This document shows, piece by piece, positions 11,241 through 23,955 of a stretch of DNA of 64,000 nucleotides. This stretch comes from Cymbidium sinense (Eukaryota; Streptophyta; Magnoliopsida; Asparagales; Orchidaceae). The notes under the pieces are model-generated. The model saw only the letters and a program-made list of their open reading frames with translations. It did no database searches and was not told the DNA's origin. Numbering within the stretch: the first letter of the stretch is position 1; each line of letters opens with the position of its first letter. A program made the position numbers and the translations under genes. The stretch is from contig CM038217.1 in assembly GCA_021442155.1 (NCBI GenBank), positions 144,581,643 to 144,645,642 of the forward strand. Direction: 5' to 3'.

Positions 11241-12430
11241 CGACATGGGTGGTTACTACTGGCTATCCTGTCGACACATGCCGCCAGCTGAGCTCCCCTT
11301 TCCTCGAGTTGGCAACTTGCAAACCTTCCTTGATGTTGGAGGTTTGATTCGCACCGCAAGGAAAGTTTCGATCTTCTGATGATCTTTTAGAGGTTTTAGA
11401 TAAAGAAATATCCAAAACTTCTTTGGTTTTTGAAGGATCACATGTATCCCCAAGGATTACCCTAATGGAACTAGATGGTTGTTCCACAAGGTATTCTTTT
11501 GGGATAACTACATCATCGATCTTGAAGATGTGTTTAAGCCAGTCTTTGAATATGAAGCAATCCTCTAAAACATGGCCTAGCATATCATAATAGGGGTAAA
11601 AGTTTGATCATGACTTTGCCTACTTCCTCCTGTCTCAGTTTGTAAAAAAAATGCTTCTTTAAGAGATTCTTAAAGATCTTCGATTACCTCCTCTTAAATG
11701 AATAAGGTTTGTCTTATCTAAAAGAGTAGTGGACCATACTACCACAGGCGGTATGCATACGGGTGGTATGAGAGGTGCTAGCCGTGGAGGTCTGGAGCTA
11801 GTTATTCTGGTGGCAAAGAGGTGGAGGCTACCGAGGTCATGGTCTCTGACCGATCTCTAGCTTCCCCTTATCTACCAGTCACTACTCGCTTCTTCTCATG
11901 ACCTTTGTGGTTTTGCTTTTAGGCAACTGGTCATCTTGAAAAGGCAACTTTGGCCTCTCCTTGTAGACTACCTTATTGATTAGCTTCAAATATTTGATAG
12001 TGAAGCCTTAAGCATGAAGACCCATGGATATTCTTAAAAGAATCTCAATGGCATGTCCGATAGCATATACATTTCATACTGCCATCGAGAATATAATCAA
12101 CAAGGACTCACCGGGTATTTTGTGCTACGAGATCAACAAGAACCCTTTTTTGAAGCTCAAAACCTCTTGATAAAGAGTTGCTCTAACTCAAAAATTTCTT
12201 TACGAATTGGCGTTCAAAGATACCAATCAAAAGCAATCCTACTAGCTACTAAGAGGAAGAATATCAAAGCACCAATCCACATTGCAAAATAACCTAAGTG
12301 TGCTATATGTTTCCTTGGGTTTTCACTGCCATCAAAGCTTTTGAAGGAAGGTGGCACGAAACCCTTTGGATATTGGATAATCAATTCCTAGTAGGTCTAC
12401 CCTTTGAACCGATGATCCTCCCGGCTTGAG
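11240..12430 (-). pseudogene. gag: Gag remnant (capsid C-terminal part and zinc-finger tail), element C
   Basis: The minus strand shows GHVLEDCFIFKDWLK (about 11530-11580), the second half of the CCHC-like knuckle with H and C. It is followed by PKEYLVEQPSSSIRVILGDT (about 11455-11515), a block found in the same place in element B (39040-39095). Around 11940-12060 the strand carries the gag segment for I.LLKNI.GP and LINK, shared with 38430-38530 and with the fragment at 58150-58330. Gag would form the particle that packages element RNA. Stops and frame changes are frequent. Confidence 0.75.
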
Positions 12431-14175
12431 CCAATGCTTCCTTTGCTTATTTCAACCATGGATTTTATGTCTTTTTCTTGTATGGAGGTACTTTCCACTA
12501 CCTTCCTATACATGCTAGTGCTACCTTGCTCAGGGAGGTAAGGTCTTGGGTCCAAGACATGCACTAACTAGTGACTAATGTCTAGTAGGATGAACTGGGG
12601 CTTATTTCAAATACTAAAATCATTGCTAACAAGTCCTCTACCGCTCCATCTATCTCCGCTTCATCTTTTTAAATTGATATCGGAGGTGTTGGGCTGATTG
12701 GGTTGTGTCTTCCTGATCAACCTCATCACCTTCCATGGCTTGTTGCTCCCTGAGAAGAGATCCTCTATACCATGCATCAACCCAGCCTCCCAATAAAGTC
12801 ATCATTGGGATCAAGCTAACCTTCTCTCTCATCGACCAATCATACCCCAAATCTCCTTCTTCTCTATGATAATGTGCTACTTTCTCGAGAGAATGATCTA
12901 TCAACAGAATAATGATCAACACCGCATGTGATCATCACATGCATCGAGAGGCACCAAACCGCCACTAGAGTCAATCCATGAGGATGTACTCACTAGATGA
13001 AACACACTCACTATCACCAGTATGAAGGGTGACATTGGGAGGTTCCACTATCATTGGAGCGGGCTATCATCTACCTTTGAAATAATTACTACCATCTCCC
13101 ATCTAATGGGTGAAGTTGGTGAAGGGATGACCACTATGGTCGCCACTCCACACCACCACTTGGGGGAAGGTAGAGAGAGCTCCTCACCATAGTAGGTGGT
13201 GATGAAGTAGATCCCTCATTGCCGATCACCAATGGGGTGCCCTCGGATATGGCCTTCATGGCCTTTGGAACCGGGAGATGCGCCGTGACTTGGGTGAGGG
13301 TGGTGGAGACACCATCACTCTCTGAAGAGCTATCCTCATGATGACCGGTCCCAGAAGATGTCGTCAGATGGTCGGCAGTAGCGACAGCCGGAAAATCAAT
13401 AAGTGAGAAGCCGATCGACTAAACCTCGCCTCCTACTGGTTATGTGAGTAGATGTATGGGCCTCTCTGTCCCTCTCCTGATGAATATGTTTATCCACACT
13501 ACGGGGGATGATAGATCAAATGAAGCTGCACTCAACGTCTAAGCTCGCCAACCTAAGATATTGAGGCTAGCACGACCTCTTCTCTAGTAAATGATGGCCG
13601 TCACCACCGTGGAGTGATGTGAATCCTCCAACATCCTCTCCTTCGACCTAGAGAGGATGAAATTGGTTTATAAACTGGGTGAAGTAACAGAAACTTAATA
13701 GTCAATGCACGCTCCATCTCCCTAATCCTAGTGTGATACTACTGATCATGCGTTTTGTTCCTTCATGTTTTGGTAGGATGAGAGAGTGAGACTAGACCCA
13801 TACTCAAAAGTAGGGGAGGCAATCCCTGAGATCAGGGGAGCCTTACCCTTAGAGGGTACTGATGAGAAGGTGCTATCCCTCACCGGGCAAAGACGAGAAA
13901 CCATGCACTCAAACCGGCACTAAAATACCGCAGTGGACTACCCGCTTTCCTTCATAAGGAGATATCAAAATCAAGGTAGATCGACCGATGATCGGCCGCC
14001 CTTGGTCCCAATGAGTCATAAGGGGAGTGCCTCACATGATCCTCACTCCCTCAAATCCTACCAAATGGATAAGGTGTGTATGATCCAATCAAAGCTCAAG
14101 CCAAATCCATGGGAAAGTGAATTTTGTGAGCCCGCCATTTCTATCAACTACAAAGACCGAAAAAATTGAACCAGA
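12430..14175 (-). pseudogene. gag: N-terminal gag region, element C (poorly preserved)
   Basis: Colinear with 36240-37750 of element B. A few open frames of 80-90 codons occur (for example 12650-12922), but none shows a known motif. The less biased base composition compared with the LTRs, and the position upstream of the capsid-like part, suggest former coding sequence. The original start codon cannot be fixed. Confidence 0.45.
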
Positions 14176-14219
14176 AATTGCATCAGAAGAATATGCTATT
14201 GAAATGAGATTATCTTTTA

Positions 14220-15900
14220 GATTTTGAATTTGAATTGAAAATTTGAACCCACATCCAACAACTCTTGGAAGTGTTAAGTGGGTTCAAATGGATTAGAAGA
14301 TTTAGAAATTTGATTGAAAGAGGAATTTTGAATATGAATCCAACTTCAACAAATTTGAGTATGTTGAAATATGGATTCAAATATTTTAAAGGATGCTTCC
14401 ATAGGTTCATGTTTGTTTGAATTTAGATTTTGATTTGAGGACCCTTTCCTTTAACAAATTTGGGTATGTTAAAGTAAGGGTCAATTGATTTTGTTTTGAT
14501 TTTGAATTTTACTTAGCAAATTTATGCTAAGTGAAGTGTTTGAAAATAATTGTTTCTTTTGTGAATTATTGTTTGATTTTGAAAATGGAATTCTCACAAA
14601 AAAATTTAGGTATGCTAAGAAGAACCCAAGTGTGTTTTGTTTGATTTTGAAAATAGATTCTTAGCAAATTTAGTATGCTAAGAAGATCCTAAATGTTTCA
14701 TTTTTATTTTGATTTATTTTTGAAAAGTGAGACTTTACTTTAGTAAATGGTATGCTAAGGATGAAGCCCCACATTTTTTTGAATGGAAATTTCACTTAGC
14801 AAATTTGAGTATGCTAAATGAAATTCCAAAAGATGTATTCAAAATTTTGATTTGGTTTGTTTTGAAAATGGAAACTTAACAAATTTGGTATGCTAAAGAA
14901 AAGATGAAGTTCCAAAGTTTGAAAATTTGTTTTGAATTTGGAGACTTCACTTAGCAAATTTGAGTAAAAATGAAGTTCCAAATGTTTTGAATTTTGATTT
15001 GAATTTGGAGACTTCATTAGCAAATTTGATTATGCTAAATGAAGTTCCAAATGTTTGAAAATTTTTTTTTTGATTTGCAGACTTCACTTAGCAAATTTGA
15101 GTATGCTAAATGAAGTTCCAAATGTGTTTGAAGATTTTTGTTTTTTTTGAATTTGGAGACTTCACTTAGCAAATTTGAGTATGCTAAATGAAGTTCCAAA
15201 TGTGTTTGAAAATTTTGATTTTGAATTTGGAGACTTCACTTAGCAAATTTGAGAATGCTAAATGAAGTTCCAAATGTGTTGAAAATTTTTGATTTTGATT
15301 TGGAGACTTCACAAGCAAATTTGAGTATGCTAAATGAAGTTCCAAATGTTTTTGATTTTAATTTGGAAACTTCACTTAGCAAATTTGAGTATGCTAAATG
15401 AAGTTCCAATATGTTTTGAATTTTAATGATTAAGTTTGATTTTGAAAAGAGACTTCCATTCAACAAATTTGAGTATGTAGAATGGATCAATCTTATTTTT
15501 GAAATGTAAAAAAATTTTGTTTTGTGTGATTATTACTTTTGAAAGAGGGAATTCCATTCATATGTGGATATGTTTATGGGGATTCCAAATAATTATTTTA
15601 TTTAGGAATGAAATCTTCATTCAATAAATTTGAGTATATTAAATGAATATGTTCATATGTTTTTGAAAATTTAATTTTATTTGAAATGAAACTTTCAATA
15701 GTGTATGATTGAAAAGGTTCATATGTGCTTTTGAAAGTTTTATTTTTGATTTTGATTTTGGAAAGATGATTGTATTTTATTTTGAAAATGAAATCTTCAT
15801 CAAAATGAATTGAAAGAAGATGTTCATTTGTGCTTTTGGAAAATATTGTTAGTTTTATTTTTGAAAATCCATATATATAAATTATGAGAATTGTTAAATG
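14220..15900 (-). repeat. Tandem hairpin array in leader of element C
   Basis: About 15-18 units of about 60-80 bases lie between leader and gag. Each carries an inverted pair around an AAATTTGAGTA-like loop: for example TTCAACA/TGTTGAA (14345-14351 and 14362-14368), ACTTAGCA/TGCTAAGT (14511-14518 and 14525-14532), and many TTAGCA/TGCTAA pairs at 14790-15400. The spacer is rich in GAAGTTCCAAATG and TTTGGAGACTTCACTT. It matches 34734-36170 of element B in inverse orientation. Short open frames on the minus strand across it are artefacts of the repeat. Confidence 0.8.
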
Positions 15901-17030
15901 AGGGTGATAAGAATTTTGTGAAAATATTTTATTATGTGCATTTTTGAAAGAGTGCTTTTGAAAAGCAAAGTTCTTATGAAAAATTTATTTTCTTTATTAT
16001 TTTAGAATGAACCTTTCCTTATCATAAAATGATAAGGAGGAAGTCTTTAAGTATTTCTTTTTTTTATTTTTTACCCATTGAGAACCAATGGGGTTTTAAG
16101 ACCATGAGAGGTCCTAAAACCTAAAGATGTTGGCTAACTCAACTTAAGAATGAAATAAGCTAAGTGCCAATGGAAGAAAGATAGTCTTGATTCATACCAA
16201 AGTACAAACCTACGATTGATACTTGAAGACAATGATCATTTACCAAAGATGGAGAGGAACCATCCCTGAAGTCAAAAAAAATATGGTGAAAATTTTACAT
16301 ATCGCCTTCATCTATTTGAAAAGAAGATGAAAAATAAACATATAAAAAATATCTTTGGGATGCCACATAGATCCAGATATTCTTATTAGGTGATCGCATG
16401 ACATCAGGAGAGTGTACTATCTCAAAAGATAGAAGTCACCACTTTAATGGACCTAATCACCTCAATAAGGACTCCTAAGGACAATGGGATATGTACTAGA
16501 TTCTTCCCTACTTTACATGGAAAAGTAAAGTAAGGTTTATTTTAAATGTTCATTGTTGTTCTCTAGCAAGCCCATAGTTAATTACATCCTAAGAGATGAT
16601 CCTTAGAATACTCATTAAGGTAAATGATCATTGTCCAAAGATTTCAATAGGACTATCAATCGATTAATTTATTTTGAAGATCAAATGGGATTGATCAAAG
16701 AGAGGAGTTATTATTGAAGCCAAAGGAAGATAAGTAGGAGATGCCCACGATGCTAGAAACCTAAGCATCTCAAACTATCCTATGGTTTGGCTTTACATTT
16801 TGAAATTGATTTAATTTATTTGAGTTAAATTTTTCATTAGAAATTTAGGACTTATGATTCCATAACACAAGATTAAGAAAATACCTAAGAAGTGAGGATT
16901 TATGCTTATAACCCACAAAGGGGAGAAGCAACCTCTAACCTAAATCTAGGGAGCTTGAGGGTGAAAGCACAACAAATCATAAGTGAGATTTGGTTTTCCT
17001 CCATAAGAGAGGACAAACCACGATTACTTG
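15900..17030 (-). other. 5' leader of element C between PBS and hairpin array
   Basis: Noncoding. It is the most complete copy of a leader whose truncated relatives lie at 25063-25815, 34210-34730 and 54792-55540 (plus) and 57840-58140 and 59605-60540 (minus). A well-conserved part is 16350-16500, with tactatctcaaaagata, gacctaatcacctcaataag and the pair of Ts and As around the CTTTACATGGAAAAGTAAAG inverted repeat at about 16513. No start codon or frame of interest. Confidence 0.65.
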
Positions 17031-17053
17031 GACTTACAACCTAGGTGGTGAAT
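17030..17053 (-). other. Primer-binding-site region of element C (degenerate)
   Basis: On the minus strand the LTR ends in AGGAGGAGTTAA and is followed by TTCACCACCTAGG and GTTGTAAGTCCAAG. In the best-preserved copy of the family (57764-57773) this position reads TGGCGACTCC, starting with the TGG expected for pairing to a tRNA CCA end. The C copy has decayed. Confidence 0.5.
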
Positions 17054-17715
17054 TAACTCCTCCTACATTTTAAATACATGTAGGCAAGTCATATGTTTTA
17101 TGCAAGATAGCTAGGTTACTATTTATTTAAAAGAGACTAAGTCCTTAAACTCACTCCCTAAAGAGATTAGATCATGTACATGCTTCAAATGACCTAAATC
17201 TAATGCAATTTAGATTTCATTTTATTTTCATTTTGGACAAACATTTTGACTCACCTAATAGGATTCATATGACTAATGCATGAGAAAGAAGTTATTGGCC
17301 AAAATCAAGAGAAGGAGGAGGTGAGTTTCCACCATGGCTTAAAGGTTAAGCCAAGTTTCTTTCAAAGGTGGAAGCTCCCAATCAAGAGTGAAATAAGATG
17401 CATTAGCATGATATTACAAAAAAGAATACTATCCCTAAGGGGTTGCTAATTCTTTTATCTTGATTTTAAACCTAAGCTTTAGGTGAGGTTATGAGTTGTT
17501 TATTTTTATTTTAAATTTTTAAGTTGGTAAAAGATTTATTTTTCCTAAAGAGCCTAATCCACATCACCATACATAAAGCAAGGAAGAAACTAGGAAAAGC
17601 ATGCCACTTAATGCAAAAGCTAAACAAATCATCAATCAATTTATAAAGCTAATTGCAAAAAGAATAAAAGGTCATTGTGGTCGACACCATCGCACAAACC
17701 CAAAAATATCAAATT

Positions 17716-17741
17716 GGGTAGCCGAGCTCTACCCTTATACA
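17716..17741 (-). promoter_or_regulatory. Candidate LTR core promoter block (TATA plus GC hairpin)
   Basis: On the minus strand it reads TGTATAAGGGTAGAGCTCGG then CTACCC. A TATAAG box runs straight into GGGTAG-agctcgg-CTACCC, a 6-bp stem with GAGCTC inside. This GC-rich island is kept in nearly all LTR copies (33508, 54074, 57075, 61242). It lies about 0.7 kb before the LTR end, a sensible place for the U3/R boundary. No transcription start can be proven from sequence. Confidence 0.45.
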
Positions 17742-17807
17742 ACTTGGATTATAAATGAATTAAATTATAATTAAGCAAGAATCATTATGGGGGGTCTTCA
17801 AGCTTTA

Positions 17808-17831
17808 TTTCTTCTTCTTCTTCTTCTTCTT
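17808..17831. repeat. (CTT)n microsatellite
   Basis: A short run of about seven CTT/TTC triplets inside the LTR. Element A has a looser TTCTTC tract at the same place (61338-61375). Confidence 0.8.
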
Positions 17832-18250
17832 TGGTTCCTTCTTTTGATGGTTGGAAGGATGATGATTTCACATGGTACATAAGATAGGATCTTATGACCA
17901 ATATTCATCCTAATCCCCATAATAATCATTCCAAAATCCTAATTTGTATAAAATTTACATGAAAAGGAAAAAATCTAACTAACCGCAAAACAAGGTTAGC
18001 TAAAATAACCACACAAATCCCAAGCATGTATATTGGACTTATCACCCCACACATGGGTGACTAAGTTTACCTGGCCTATTGGATTATGCTTAGGGGTATA
18101 AAGCACCTACAAACAAAAGCATTCATATTTTTATTTATGATAAGACCCCTTAAGCACAATCCCCTGCAGAAAAGAATATTTAGACTAAGAGCATCCTACC
18201 ATTCATTCTACGAACATACACCCTAACATCTAATCTAAAATATATATCAC

Positions 18251-18290
18251 AAAATAAAATAAAATAAAATAAAATAAAATAAAATAAAAT
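18251..18290. repeat. (AAAAT)8 microsatellite
   Basis: Eight perfect AAAAT units. The homologous LTR point in element A (about 61780) has only AAAATAAAAG, so the expansion arose in this copy. Confidence 0.9.
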
Positions 18291-21189
18291 ATCAAACCAT
18301 GCACTGGCCTAACCTAAAGCTAGAAGTGGTGACTTAGGCTAATGTGTGAAGGTTTGTGTGGTATGCTATGGCTTTAGTTCAAATTTTCTAAGTGTGAAGA
18401 ACATGTTCAACTTAGAGGAGGTTTCATTTAAGTTGTTTAATTATTTTGGGTTGATTTTATTTCATGTTTTGATTTGGTTTAAAGTGAATCCTACAATTAA
18501 TTACTAAGTTATGAAGAGAGAAAGAGAAGAGACTTCTCTTTCCTTCCTAACCTAAGTAATTTCTAAAGTAGATTCACATTTTGGTTTTTAGTGAATGTTT
18601 TGATTAGATCTTTAATTAATCCTAAGTTTAGATAAACTCTAAACAAACCTATTGAAAAAAAGAAAGGCATTTTAAGATTAAATAAAATGAATCAAATATA
18701 ACACACATTACTTCATTTCTTTCCCAACATATATAACATGCATATGGATGGACTCCTATATCTATACATTCAAATGAGAATATTTAAAATACTTTATGAT
18801 GCATGCTAAGTAATCCATTTAAGAAATTTAGAAGTTGAATATGCATGATTTTTTTAAGTAGAAAGGTTTTTATAAATTTTCATATACACATGAAAGTAAA
18901 AAAAGCATAAGTGAGTACAACCATAACAAGTGTAAGGTACAAGAACTACTTAGGGCTACTTAAAGCCTCGAACTTGACAAACTAATATACCACTTTCCTT
19001 AAATACAAACATGTGTGTAAAAGAAATGAAATGGAAAAAAAAAGAAATAATGCAAAATTTGCATTGGTTGATTCATTTTGTTTATGCAATTTATGTATGC
19101 AAGTATAGGTAACCATTCTTAAGTGATAGCATAGGAATGAATAGGATATGGAATTAAGAGTTAGGTTCTTTCAAATGAACCATACATCTTACCAAATCCT
19201 ATTAAAAAACTATACTAAAGAAAAGAGAAGGAAAACCTATGCTAAGCACATCTTATATTACACATGCAAGCTTATAATTAAAATATAAGTAGTACACTTT
19301 AGTTGATACTTGATTTATATTTTAAAAATAATTTGAAATTAGTAGTGATAATAGCTACTCATATTTGTACTTTAGCCAACACATGCAAATTCGACATAAA
19401 GTAAACAATTTCATTTTCTTTAAATTTGAATTTAAAAAATATGAATGCATGAAACCACATGACATACAAATTTAACATGTTGGGGAAAGAATCAAAGCAA
19501 TGAAAGCATGTAAACACATTCACTTTAATTAAATCCTAAAGACATTTTTATGAAATAAGAAGGCTTAAAATAAATCAAAGTTTATTCAATGTGATTTTTG
19601 TTTGATCTTAAGTTTGATTTAGTTTTGAAAATGTAAATTAAGTTTGCTATTCCTAACCCATTCCCACATGTGTTTGATATTTTTGTTTAATTTTTAGATG
19701 ATTAGATTCATTTTTATATATTAATTAGTTTAAGGTATGAATTAAGCAAGTTAATTAACCCTTACCTACACCACCTTAGCATAGTTAACCAAGTAATTAT
19801 GAGCCAATGAGATGACATAAAAAATTCACAAGGAATTTAAACTTGCAATGCACCTAGAAAGAAAAGGGCATAATGCAATTTGGCTCATGATTAATGGTTA
19901 ATTAAGCTAAGGGGTTTAACTTTAGTGATTTCAAAACATCCCTTCACACATATGAATTGAGTTTTAATTTCCTTAATTAAACTTAGGCTCTTAAACACCT
20001 AAGAATCTACCCAATGTAGATTAATTAAGTTCTAGAAGATTTTAGAATTTTTAGAAATTAATTAAGAGGATAATTAATAAATTAACCCTTAATTAAGTGA
20101 GGATTAAGGAAAGAAAAAGGGGGCTTAGGGATTAGCTTAGGGGAAATGCCCTAAAATTATTCCCTAAGCCTCCTATTTACTGGATCTAACCTTAATCAAC
20201 CTTAATAATAGATTAAAACATTAATTCAACCTTAATTATCATTAATTACATTAAGGGTGTAATTAGGAAACACATTTGCAATTCTCTTAATTAAGCTTTA
20301 AATAAATCCCAAGAAAACTAGGGGAGGTACAGGTCATACCCTAAAACATACCCAAGAAGTTTGGGATTAATGAGAGTATCAATTAAGAAGTAATTAGAAA
20401 AATGAGATTTCTAATAAAACTTAAAATCAGAGAAAAGTATAATTCAAAATCCATTGAAATCATTTTTAAAATATTCTAGGTTGAATTATCTTTCCATAGA
20501 ATTTTACCACATATTATTTTGAATTTTATTGAGGGAGATATAAAATTTTAAAGGTTAAGAGATTAAATAAAACTAATTAAATTCCTAACTAATCCCCTCA
20601 GAGCAACACGGCAGGGCGTCAGTGCTTTACACGCATCACACTGTGAGATAATTACTTAAATGTCATGTCAGGGTGGTGGCGCGGCGGCTGGATGCACTTT
20701 GATCCCTGCCGTTCGATCAAAGATCGAATAGCCATGGATCATCCCGTGGTTTTAAATGAGATAAATCATTTCTAAAATATGGAAAATCTCAGTCATCCAT
20801 CCAAAATGTGCGAATTGATGGCCAAGATCACCCTAGTTCTTTCCTTAGGCTCAATAGAAACTATCCATGATCTAAGGGAAGATTCGAGCTCGATTGAGTT
20901 CAGATTGGAATGAGATTGTACCCACACCATCTAAAGCTAATGCGAAGCCTATCCAATGGTGGATTTCTCATGACATGAAAATTACTTTCACAAAAGACCA
21001 ACACCTCTTAAGCTAAGTTCATGAAAATTTCCATACCTCGCCGGAGGTGGTCACCGGTGCTCGAGCTCGATGAGGTAGCTTCTTCTAGTGGAGATGAAGC
21101 CTTGTTGAAAGTTTCAAGACTTGGGGTTGAGTATATCTCCCTATGTGTCAACACCACTTCACCTTGCTTGAAAATGGGTTTGGCCAAGT

Positions 21190-22170
21190 TTCATTGGATT
21201 TGGAATTCATTTGATAAGGTTTGGCTCATGTAGACCCATTTAGGTCAAAATGGGTCAACTTGACCAATTGGTCAAATTGGGTCAAACCAAGGGTTGGGTC
21301 AAGTTCATTTGACCATTTGAAATATTTTGGTGGCTTTGGTTTGATGCAATTTGCTTTAGTTTTTAATTTGGTTCATATGACTTCATTTAGGTCCAATGGG
21401 TCAAGTTGACCTATCTGACCCATTTGACCTATTTTAGCTAGGTCATGGGTAGGTTTAAGTTTGGTTAGTCATATGGAGTGGATTGGTATCTTTATTTCAA
21501 ATCAATTTTGGTTTAGTTCAAATTTGGCTTAACATGTCCCATTTAGGTTAAGTTGTGTCTAAGGTCAATTGGGTTAGGTTAGGTCTAGTTGGCCAATTGA
21601 GGCTTTGGTCAAGTTCAACAAGTGATTTGGAATGAACTTGACCCATTGGTTTGAATCAATTTGGCTTAGATCAAGTTTTGAAATATTTTGACTTTTAGGT
21701 CAAATTGGGTCAACTTGGTCAAATGGCCAATTGGGCTAGGTTAGGCTCAAATGTTGACTTGGTCAAACATAGTTCATGAATGAACTTAGATCAATGGTTT
21801 CAATCAATTTGGCCTATGGTGGATCTTGGCTATGTTAGGTTTCATTTTGGGCTAAGTGTTGACTTGGTCAACCCTTAGGTTTTACTTGGTTTGACCCAAT
21901 TTGGTTGATTAATCATCCCATGATTATTGTTGATCATGATGAGAGGCATAGGTGAGTTTGGCTTCATCTAATTTAGTTAGGATTAGAATTTGGCTCATAA
22001 GGGTAGTTTAGGTCACTTAGGGTCAAGTGATCCTAAGTAGGTCAAATGGCTTGGCCAAAGCTTGATTTGAGTTTGATTGAACTTGTATATGGACTTATGA
22101 TTGAATATAAATCCATTTGCAAGTGGTTTGAAGTCAAATGGTTTTTGATTCATTTGACAATTTCATATTC
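21190..22170. promoter_or_regulatory. TTGACC/GGTCAA cluster in 5' LTR of C
   Basis: Partner of 1560-2480. It holds many GGTCAA and TTGACC words and the same palindrome TTGACCAATTGGTCAA at 21260-21275. A 70-codon frame starting at 21021 and another at 21221 run through this repeat and are not genes. Confidence 0.5.
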
Positions 22171-22399
22171 AAAGGAAGAATATGAAGGGATTTTGGCTTT
22201 AATTTTTGAATTTATTTTTGATTTGGTGATTGAAGTTTGTATTTATATATAATTCATGATTGTAGGGTTGATTGAATCATGAAGGAAAATCAAGAGTTTG
22301 GCTTGATTTGAAGTTGATTTGGCTAAGTTCAAGATTTTGACTTGAAAGGCTTAGATTAAATTTTGAGTGAATTTAAGTTTGATTTTTAGAATCAGTTTT

Positions 22400-23060
22400 G
22401 ATTATTTGAATTTATATTTTATTTATATATTTGAGTATAAATGAGAATATAAATGGATCATGAGAAAATTTCAAGGATTTGAAGTGATTTGGTCATGATT
22501 TAGGTTAAGTCCATTAAAAGGAAATTTTAAAGGACTTAGAAAATTTTAGAGTAGGGACTTGAATTTTTGAATTTATTTTGATTGATTTATAGTTATATTT
22601 AATTTATATATGTGAATATAAATTAGAATATAAATGGGTTATGAGAAAATCCCATGAGTTTGAATTGATTTGATCATGATTTAGGCTATGTCCATGATAG
22701 AAAACTTAAAGGTCTTAAAAAGATTTTTGTAGTTTGAAGTTTGAATTTTTGAATATGGTTTGATTAATTTGTATTTATATTTCATTTATTTATGTGAATA
22801 TAAATGAGAATATAAATGAATTATGAGAAAATCTCAAGGATTTGAATTGGTTTTGATCATGATTTTGGCTAAGTCCTTAAGAGGAAGATTAAGGACTTAA
22901 GAAAGATCATGAATTGATTTTGGATTTTGAGTTTAGTTTGATTGGTTTGAATTTCTATTTCATTTATATATGTGAATATAAATGAGAATATAAATGAATT
23001 ATTAGAAAATCTCATGAGTTTGATTTGGTTTAGATCATGATTTAGGCTAGGTCCTTAAGA
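22400..23060. repeat. LTR hairpin minisatellite (5' LTR of C)
   Basis: Four units of about 170-190 bases equivalent to 2690-3350, each with the ATATAAATGAGAATATAAA near-palindrome. The unit at about 22865 holds CTAAGTCCTTAA and TTAAGGACTTA arms around a short loop, repeating the stem seen at 3147-3177. Confidence 0.65.
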
Positions 23061-23414
23061 TAAAGATTAAGGAACTAAGCAAGATTTAGACTTAGGAATT
23101 TTCATTCATGGGTTTCAATCATAGATTTCAATCACACGGAGTTGATTTGAATTTGGAAAAAATCAGTTAAGATTGATTTGGTGTTTGACTTGAAGGAAGG
23201 ATGGCGAGGAATGGTTCAAGCTAAGGGTAGGCAAATTTTCTTAACACCCCTAAGGCATGACCTATTCCTATGGCTAGCTCTTCTAAGTCTCTAGTGCTAG
23301 GTTGAGTGTTCCCTAATCACTAGATGTGTCTTAAGACTAAGAAACTCTTAAAGTTTAAGTGGAATCCTATGTCTAAGATGGAGGGGTTGAGTGCTCACTC
23401 TAAAAATGAGGTCA

Positions 23415-23955
23415 ATAATTAATCATATTAAACTTAAACTTAGTCAAAAATAAATGCAATTTAATACTAATCAAAACCTGAATTAAAGCTAAATTATTAG
23501 GTCATTAATTAAATCAGTAACCTAAACAAATATGAAATCAAATTGAAAATTAAATAAACCTTTGTAATTAACATAAATACACTTCTTAATTAAACTAATC
23601 ACATAATCGCATTGAACCTAAGAAACCCATGACAAAAGCTAATCAAATCAAATTAAATCAAATTAAATTAATAAGGAAATACTCTCATCAATTTAATATG
23701 TAATCAAATCAAATCTCATTCAACCTAACTATCCAATGTATGAATCAAAATACAAACCAAACTTTGATAAACATGATAAATTGATGAGATTAAAAATAAA
23801 ATCCTAATTACAAAAGAATCAAACTCAATTAAAATCAAAATAAGATCTCAATTAATCTAATCTGATAAAACTACAAATAAATGAACCAAAATCAAATCAA
23901 ATAAGCATACAATTAAGTCACATAACGATAATCAAAGAAAAGAATTAATATTAAT
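23415..23955. other. AT-rich flank right of element C, no recognisable feature
   Basis: Very AT-rich with short irregular AATCAAATTAAATC-type runs. I see no coding frame and no clear match to the LTRs. It is probably old flanking sequence or an eroded piece of another copy. Confidence 0.4.

Larger units (their letters stand above)
1..23414 (-). mobile_element. Element C: degenerate Ty3/gypsy (Tat/Ogre-like) LTR retrotransposon, left end outside window
   Basis: Read on the minus strand, this stretch holds, in order, a 5' LTR (23414 to 17054), a PBS remnant, a leader with a tandem hairpin array, broken gag, protease, reverse transcriptase, RNase H, second RNase H and integrase, a noncoding 3' region, and the first 3.66 kb of a 3' LTR. 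The two LTR copies align by eye at well over 90 percent in the better parts (for example 1560-1740 against 21195-21370). Internal length from PBS to 3' LTR is about 13.4 kb. The domain order with integrase last places it in Ty3/gypsy; the extra RNase H between RT-RNase H and integrase is typical of the plant Tat group. No domain is intact. The family name is inference from domain order and motifs; no database search was possible. Confidence 0.88.
17054..23414 (-). repeat. 5' LTR of element C (about 6.4 kb)
   Basis: The LTR runs from TGACCTCATTTTTAGAG at 23414 to the PBS at about 17053 on the minus strand. It is colinear with 1-3659 and with inverted copies 28304-34187 and 47385-54791. Internal parts in plus-strand order: the PBS-proximal U5-like part; a TATA plus GGGTAG/CTACCC block (17716-17741); an AT-rich middle; a GC-richer island at about 20595-20720; GGTCAA clusters (21190-22170); and a hairpin minisatellite (22400-23060). 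It carries small private expansions such as (AAAAT)8. Confidence 0.85.

Noticed and set aside
14814..15490. Leucine- and serine-rich small frames in the leader array of C
   Set aside because: Same cause: open only by repetition of the unit, with different frames in neighbouring units and no conserved start.
14220..15900. Regularly spaced short repeats suggesting a CRISPR array
   Set aside because: Spacers are themselves similar from unit to unit, units drift gradually, there are no cas genes, and the context is a plant retrotransposon.
21021..21409. Two overlapping open frames of 62-70 codons that could be a small host gene
   Set aside because: They lie inside the 5' LTR in the GGTCAA repeat. 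The homologous positions in the other LTRs are not open in the same frame.
23415..23955. Search for a host gene or other transposon in the unassigned gap
   Set aside because: Only AT-rich irregular repeats are present, with no coding frame, terminal inverted repeat or RNA gene that I could support.
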